From NCBI RefSeq assembly GCF_002483305.1, contig NZ_DLHQ01000029.1, forward strand, positions 1 through 34,897: DNA of 34,897 nt, read 5' to 3'. The position numbers and the translations under genes are program-made. Source of the stretch: Brevundimonas sp. UBA7664 (GTDB lineage: Bacteria; Pseudomonadota; Alphaproteobacteria; Caulobacterales; Caulobacteraceae). A model generated the notes under the pieces. It ran no database searches and was not told the origin of the DNA. It was given only the letters and a program-made list of their open reading frames with translations. Shown one piece after another: positions 31,032 to 34,897 of this stretch (positions within the stretch are counted from its first letter, which is position 1; every line of letters starts with the position of its first letter).

Positions 31032-33653
31032 ATGAACCTCGTCGTCGTCGAGAGCCCCGCAAAGGCCAAGACCATCAACAAATACCTGGGCCCGGACTTC
31101 ACCGTCCTGGCGTCCTATGGCCACGTCCGCGACCTGCCGTCGAAGGACGGCTCGGTCCTGCCGGACGATGATTTCGCCATGAGCTGGGAAGTCGACGCCC
31201 GCGCCTCGAAGCGGATGTCCGAGATCGCCGACGCCGCGAAGAAGGCCGACAAGGTCATCCTGGCGACCGACCCCGACCGCGAGGGCGAGGCGATCAGCTG
31301 GCACGTGCTGGAGATCCTGACGAAGAAGAAGGCGCTGAAGGACACCGCCGTCGAACGCGTCACCTTCAACGCCATCACCAAGTCGGCGGTGCTGGAGGCC
31401 ATGGCCAATCCGCGCCAGCTGGATATGGAGCTGGTCGAGGCCTATCTGGCCCGCCGCGCCCTGGACTATCTGGTGGGCTTCACCCTGTCGCCGGTGCTGT
31501 GGCGCAAGCTGCCGGGCGCGCGCTCGGCCGGTCGGGTGCAGTCGGTCGCCCTGCGCATCGTCGTCGACCGCGAGATGGAGATCGAGGCGTTCCGGGCCCA
31601 GGAATACTGGTCGGTCGAGGCCGATCTGGCCGCCGACAGCCCGCCCTTCACGACCCGGCTGGTCAAACACGCCGGCAAGCGGGTGCAGCGACTGGACATC
31701 ACCTCCGAGGCCATGGCCAACGCCGCTCGCGACGCCATCAAGGCCGGCAGCTTCACCATCAGGTCGATCGAGAAGAAGCCGGTCAAGCGCAGCCCGTCGC
31801 CGCCCTTCACCACCTCGACCCTGCAACAGGAGGCGGCGCGCAAGCTGGGCTTCACCGCGCAGCGGACCATGCAGGCGGCGCAGAAACTGTATGAGGGCGT
31901 CGACGATACGGGCGGCCTGATCACCTATATGCGGACCGACGGCCTGTCGGTCAGCCCGGAGGGCATCGCCCAGGCGCGTGAGGTCATCGCTGACCGGTTC
32001 GGCCCGGCCTACGTCCCGGAACAACCGAGATATTACAAGACCAAGGTCAAGAATGCTCAGGAAGCGCACGAAGCGATCCGGCCGACCAACCTGACGCGTC
32101 ATCCCGACAGTCTGCGCCTCGAGGGCGACCTGTCGCGGCTGTATGAACTGATCTGGAAGCGGATGATCGCCAGCCAGATGGAGTCCGCCCGGCTGGACCG
32201 GACCACGGTCGACGTCGAGACGCCGGACGGCCAGACCGGCCTGCGCGCCACCGGCCAGGTCGTGGCCTTCGACGGCTTTATCGCGGTGTATGAAGAGGGC
32301 CGCGACGACAAGCCCAAGGACGGCGTCGACGACGAGGACGATACGACCCGCCTGCCCGCGCTGAAGGAAGGCGCTACAGCCAAGGTCGAGGCGATCCGCA
32401 CCGACCAGCATTTCACCGAGCCGCCCCCGCGCTTCTCGGAAGCGACCCTGGTCAAGAAGCTGGAAGAGCTCGGCATCGGCCGGCCGTCGACCTATGCCTC
32501 GATCCTGACCACCCTGCGCGACCGCGAATACGTCCGCATGGACAAGAACCGGTTCATTCCGGAGGACAACGGGCGGCTGGTCACGGCCTTCCTGGAACAG
32601 TTCTTCACCCAGTGGGTCCAGTACGACTTCACCGCCGCGCTGGAGACCCGTCTGGACGAGGTTTCGGCCGGGGACCTCGACTGGAAGGTCGTGCTGCGCG
32701 ATTTCTGGAGCCAACTGAAGCCGGCGACGGACGCCGTCACCGCGCGCCAGGGCGTGATCGACGAACTGGACACGGCGATCGGGCCCTTCCTGTTCCCCGA
32801 CAAGGGCGACGGCACGGACGCGCGGCTGTGCCCCCTGTGCAAACAGGGCCGGCTGCATCTGAAGGCCAGCTTCAAGATGAAGTCGTCCTTCATCGGCTGC
32901 TCCAACTATCCGGAATGCCGTTACACGCGCGGCTTCGGCGCCGCGACGGGCGTCGAGGACGGCGGCGACCGTGATCTGGGTGTCGATCCGGACACCGGCG
33001 CGCCCGTGGCCCTGAAGATCGGGCGGTTCGGCCCCTATGTGGAAACCACCATCCCCGGCGAGGAGAAGCCGAAACGGTCGTCCCTGCCCAAGGGCTGGTC
33101 GCCGGCGACGCTGGCGCTGGAGCAGGCGCTGCGCCTGCTCGCCATGCCGCGCGCGGTCGGGATCCATCCGGAAGACGGCCAGCCGATCACCGCCGGCCTC
33201 GGCCGCTACGGGCCGTTCGTGCTGCACGCCGGCACCTACGCCAATGTCGCCGACATCGACGAGGTGTTCGACATCGGCCTGAACCGGGCCGTGGTGCTGC
33301 TGGCCGAGAAGCGGGCGGGCAAGTTCGCGGGACGCGGGGCGGCGACCGCGCCGCTGAAGGACCTCGGCGCCCACCCGGAGACGGGCGAGCCGGTGCATGT
33401 CATGGCGGGGCGGTTCGGCCCCTATGTGAAGTCGGGCAAGATCAACGCCACCCTGCCGAAGGGCTCGGCGCCCGAGGACATGACGATGGAGATCGCCGTG
33501 CCGCTGCTGGCGGCGCGCGCCGCGGCCGCTCCGGCCAAGGGCAAGAAGGCGCCGGCGGCGAAGAAGGCGGCTCCCAAGGCGGCGGCCAAGAAGCCGGCGG
33601 CGAAGAAGAAGGCGCCCGCGAAGAAGGCGACGGCCAAGAAGGCCGAGGCCTAG
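31032..33653 (+). CDS. topA: DNA topoisomerase I
   Basis: 873 residues. Relaxes negative supercoils (type IA). TOPRIM domain at the start: VVVESPAKAKTI (4-15), LATDPDREGEAISWHV (78-92). Active-site tyrosine Y299 in ITYMRTDG (297-304). One zinc-ribbon motif: CPLCKQGRLHLK then CSNYPECRYTRG. After it come three C-terminal repeat modules with GRFGPYV/GRYGPFV signatures (about residues 656, 733, 794). The tail (about 835-873) is Lys/Ala/Pro-rich with repeated AAKK/PAKK units, like histone-H1-type tails of alphaproteobacterial and mycobacterial topoisomerase I. It probably binds DNA or RNA. The stop shares the CTAG palindrome with the convergent gene. Confidence 0.97.
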   Translation: MNLVVVESPAKAKTINKYLGPDFTVLASYGHVRDLPSKDGSVLPDDDFAMSWEVDARASKRMSEIADAAKKADKVILATDPDREGEAISWHVLEILTKKKALKDTAVERVTFNAITKSAVLEAMANPRQLDMELVEAYLARRALDYLVGFTLSPVLWRKLPGARSAGRVQSVALRIVVDREMEIEAFRAQEYWSVEADLAADSPPFTTRLVKHAGKRVQRLDITSEAMANAARDAIKAGSFTIRSIEKKPVKRSPSPPFTTSTLQQEAARKLGFTAQRTMQAAQKLYEGVDDTGGLITYMRTDGLSVSPEGIAQAREVIADRFGPAYVPEQPRYYKTKVKNAQEAHEAIRPTNLTRHPDSLRLEGDLSRLYELIWKRMIASQMESARLDRTTVDVETPDGQTGLRATGQVVAFDGFIAVYEEGRDDKPKDGVDDEDDTTRLPALKEGATAKVEAIRTDQHFTEPPPRFSEATLVKKLEELGIGRPSTYASILTTLRDREYVRMDKNRFIPEDNGRLVTAFLEQFFTQWVQYDFTAALETRLDEVSAGDLDWKVVLRDFWSQLKPATDAVTARQGVIDELDTAIGPFLFPDKGDGTDARLCPLCKQGRLHLKASFKMKSSFIGCSNYPECRYTRGFGAATGVEDGGDRDLGVDPDTGAPVALKIGRFGPYVETTIPGEEKPKRSSLPKGWSPATLALEQALRLLAMPRAVGIHPEDGQPITAGLGRYGPFVLHAGTYANVADIDEVFDIGLNRAVVLLAEKRAGKFAGRGAATAPLKDLGAHPETGEPVHVMAGRFGPYVKSGKINATLPKGSAPEDMTMEIAVPLLAARAAAAPAKGKKAPAAKKAAPKAAAKKPAAKKKAPAKKATAKKAEA

Positions 33654-34069
33654 GGCTTCAGCAACCGGTCCCGCGCCGCGTTAAGCCGGGACGCCAGCCC
33701 CTCCGTGCCGCCCTGGTCGGGGTGGGCGCGGCCCATGAGCCGTTTCCAGGCGGTGTTGATCTCCTGCGGCGTCGCGTCGGCGGCGACGCCGAGGAGGGAG
33801 CGGGCTTCGGCGGGGCTCATCGCCTCGGTCCGGGGCGCCGGCGCGCGTTGGCGCGAGGACAGGGTCAGCCAGATCCCGGCCCCGGCGAGGGCGGCGGCCG
33901 GGAGCCAGGAACCGCGGGCGGCGAGCAGGACAGCGCCGGCGATCAGCACAGCGCTGAACAGTGTGGCGGTGACGCGCCAATGGCCCCGGCCACGTTGCTC
34001 GGTCTGACGACCCAGCCGCACCAGCGCCCAGACGGCGATCGCCGCCAGCGCCAGCCAGATGAGGCTCAA
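33650..34069 (-). CDS. Membrane-anchored J-domain protein (DnaJ/Tim14-like)
   Basis: 139 residues from TTG at 34069, 4 nt after the mipZ stop. Two N-terminal hydrophobic segments (about 3-18 and 38-67) anchor it; the C-terminal half is a J-domain: MSPAEARSLLGVAADATPQEINTAWKRLMGRAHPDQGGTEGLASRLNAARDRLL, with the HPD tripeptide that stimulates DnaK ATPase. The membrane-plus-C-terminal-J layout resembles mitochondrial Tim14/Pam18. Client unknown. TTG is chosen because no ATG or GTG precedes the membrane segment; Shine-Dalgarno is weak. Its stop overlaps the topA stop in CTAG. Confidence 0.82.
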   Translation of the reverse strand: MSLIWLALAAIAVWALVRLGRQTEQRGRGHWRVTATLFSAVLIAGAVLLAARGSWLPAAALAGAGIWLTLSSRQRAPAPRTEAMSPAEARSLLGVAADATPQEINTAWKRLMGRAHPDQGGTEGLASRLNAARDRLLKP

Positions 34070-34073
34070 GGGG

Positions 34074-34897
34074 TCACGCCGCCGCGTCCAGCGGGGCGTC
34101 GAGGGCGCTGCCGTCCAGCCCCAGGGCCAGCATCAGGTTGCGCATCTCCTGCCGCGCCGCGACGTGGGCGAGGGAGACGGCGACCGGGCGGACCTCGTTG
34201 GACAGGTCGGCCACGGTGAGGCCGAAGGGGAAGAGCTCGCGATAGATGACCCGGTCGCGCAGGCCGGGGCCGATGCGGAAGCCGACCCGGCGGGCCAGCT
34301 TCTCCATCCGCTCTTCCAGCCGCTGCCGGTTGCGGGCGGCGGCGACGGCCATGCGGTTGACGACCACGATCCAGTCGATGGACGCCTGGCGGCCTTCGGT
34401 GATCGCGCGGTGCTTGCGCGCCTCCCAGACGCTCTCGGAATAGATCGAGGGTTTGAGCAATTCGAGGGTGACGGGGTCGATCTGCCCCAGCAGGTCGAAG
34501 TCGACGAAGCTGTCGTTCATCGGGGTGACGATCTGGTCGGCCATGCCATGGGCGGTGCGCGACAGCAGGGTGTCGCCGCCCGGGGTGTCGATCAGGATGA
34601 CGTCAGCCTCGGCCCGCGCCTGCGCCATGGCGGCCTCAAAGCGGGACATTTGCTCCCGCTCGTCAGCCTTGGCCAGCGCCTTGCCGTCGCCTAGGTCGGG
34701 CTCGACCGGCATGGGCAGGGTCTGGTTGTTGCCGGCCATCCAGGCGGCGCGGTTGGCGAAGAATTTCGACATCGACCGCTGGCGCAGATCGAGGTCGATG
34801 ATGGCGACCCGCCGGCCCGCGTGCAGCAGGCCGCAGACGATATGGATCGCAAGGGTGGACTTGCCCGCCCCGCCCTTTTCATTGCCGACGACGATGA
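34074..34897 (-). CDS. mipZ: Division plane positioning ATPase MipZ (5' end beyond window)
   Basis: At least 274 codons; the first few residues lie outside the window. ParA/MinD-type P-loop ATPase that forms a gradient from the ParB-bound poles and inhibits FtsZ, so the ring forms at mid-cell in Caulobacterales. Near the start of the visible part is the deviant Walker A GNEKGGAGKST, followed by IDLDLRQRSMSKFFANR. Walker B ILIDTPGGD, VTPMNDSFVDFDLLG and VGFRIGPGLRDRVIYRELFPFGLTVADLS are characteristic of MipZ as opposed to ParA or MinD. The C terminus is complete (TGA at 34074-34076). The J-domain gene follows after 4 nt on the same strand, so the two are likely co-transcribed. Confidence 0.96.
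   Translation of the reverse strand, partial: IVVGNEKGGAGKSTLAIHIVCGLLHAGRRVAIIDLDLRQRSMSKFFANRAAWMAGNNQTLPMPVEPDLGDGKALAKADEREQMSRFEAAMAQARAEADVILIDTPGGDTLLSRTAHGMADQIVTPMNDSFVDFDLLGQIDPVTLELLKPSIYSESVWEARKHRAITEGRQASIDWIVVVNRMAVAAARNRQRLEERMEKLARRVGFRIGPGLRDRVIYRELFPFGLTVADLSNEVRPVAVSLAHVAARQEMRNLMLALGLDGSALDAPLDAAA

Noticed and set aside
30630..33398. 922-codon open frame on the minus strand
   Set aside because: Antisense to topA and dprA; no domain, and composition is that of a shadow frame.
1..34897. CRISPR array, tRNA, rRNA, transposase, prophage or defence cluster
   Set aside because: No regularly spaced repeats, no tRNA-like cloverleaf noticed, no matching proteins. The interspersed repeats are palindromic intergenic units, not arrays.

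Overview
The window is a gene-dense chromosomal segment with about 34 protein genes. Its GC content is very high, roughly two-thirds or more by eye. Gene content and protein sequences point to an alphaproteobacterium of the order Caulobacterales, most likely Brevundimonas or a close relative. The main evidence is MipZ (division-site placement), HdaA (DnaA inactivation), an NDUFA12-type Complex I accessory protein, a DUF2155 protein, GatCAB with an AspRS that looks non-discriminating, and GTG/TTG starts with 4-bp stop/start overlaps. This assignment comes from remembered families, not from a search. I see no tRNA, rRNA, CRISPR array, transposase or prophage gene.

Layout. 1-7146 is mostly minus strand: a LysM lipoprotein (cut by the window start), pcm, surE, serS, thiG, a large exported protein and thiS. 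7246-10302 is plus strand: aroQ, accB, accC and aat. 10269-11308 is minus strand: DUF2155 and NDUFA12-like genes. 11516-15452 is plus strand: a large NrdJ-derived protein that appears to have lost its catalytic motifs, then two secreted pentapeptide-repeat proteins. 15459-18425 is minus strand: aspS and an exported protein of unknown function. hdaA follows on plus, then on minus an alpha/beta hydrolase and gatB, a small AT-rich exported protein, gatA, gatC and a small lipoprotein. 25313-33653 is plus strand: ruvX, an AEC transporter, pyrB, a dihydroorotase-like gene without metal-binding residues, plsY, dprA and topA. The window ends with a membrane-anchored J-domain protein and mipZ on minus; mipZ is cut by the window end.

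How the genes fit together. Most are housekeeping: translation (SerRS, AspRS, GatCAB, Aat), fatty-acid and phospholipid initiation (AccB/AccC, PlsY), pyrimidine synthesis (PyrB plus a PyrC-like partner), thiazole synthesis (ThiS/ThiG), shikimate pathway (AroQ), DNA topology, uptake and replication control (TopA, DprA, RuvX, HdaA), protein and cell-surface maintenance (Pcm, SurE, LysM lipoprotein), and division placement (MipZ). AspRS with His33 beside an encoded GatCAB suggests Asn-tRNA is made by transamidation.

Most notable: (1) two copies of a hairpin-rich intergenic repeat (1455-1599 and 27757-27915) end 4-5 nt before the start codons of pcm and pyrC, in the same orientation relative to the gene, and supply their Shine-Dalgarno sequences; (2) the NrdJ-like pseudoenzyme; (3) the dihydroorotase-like protein lacking its metal ligands next to pyrB; (4) a probable CTG start for aat; (5) an extra segment of about 60 residues in SerRS; (6) thiS-thiG and gatB-gatA each separated by a lower-GC gene for an exported protein. 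No obvious defence or mobile system is present.
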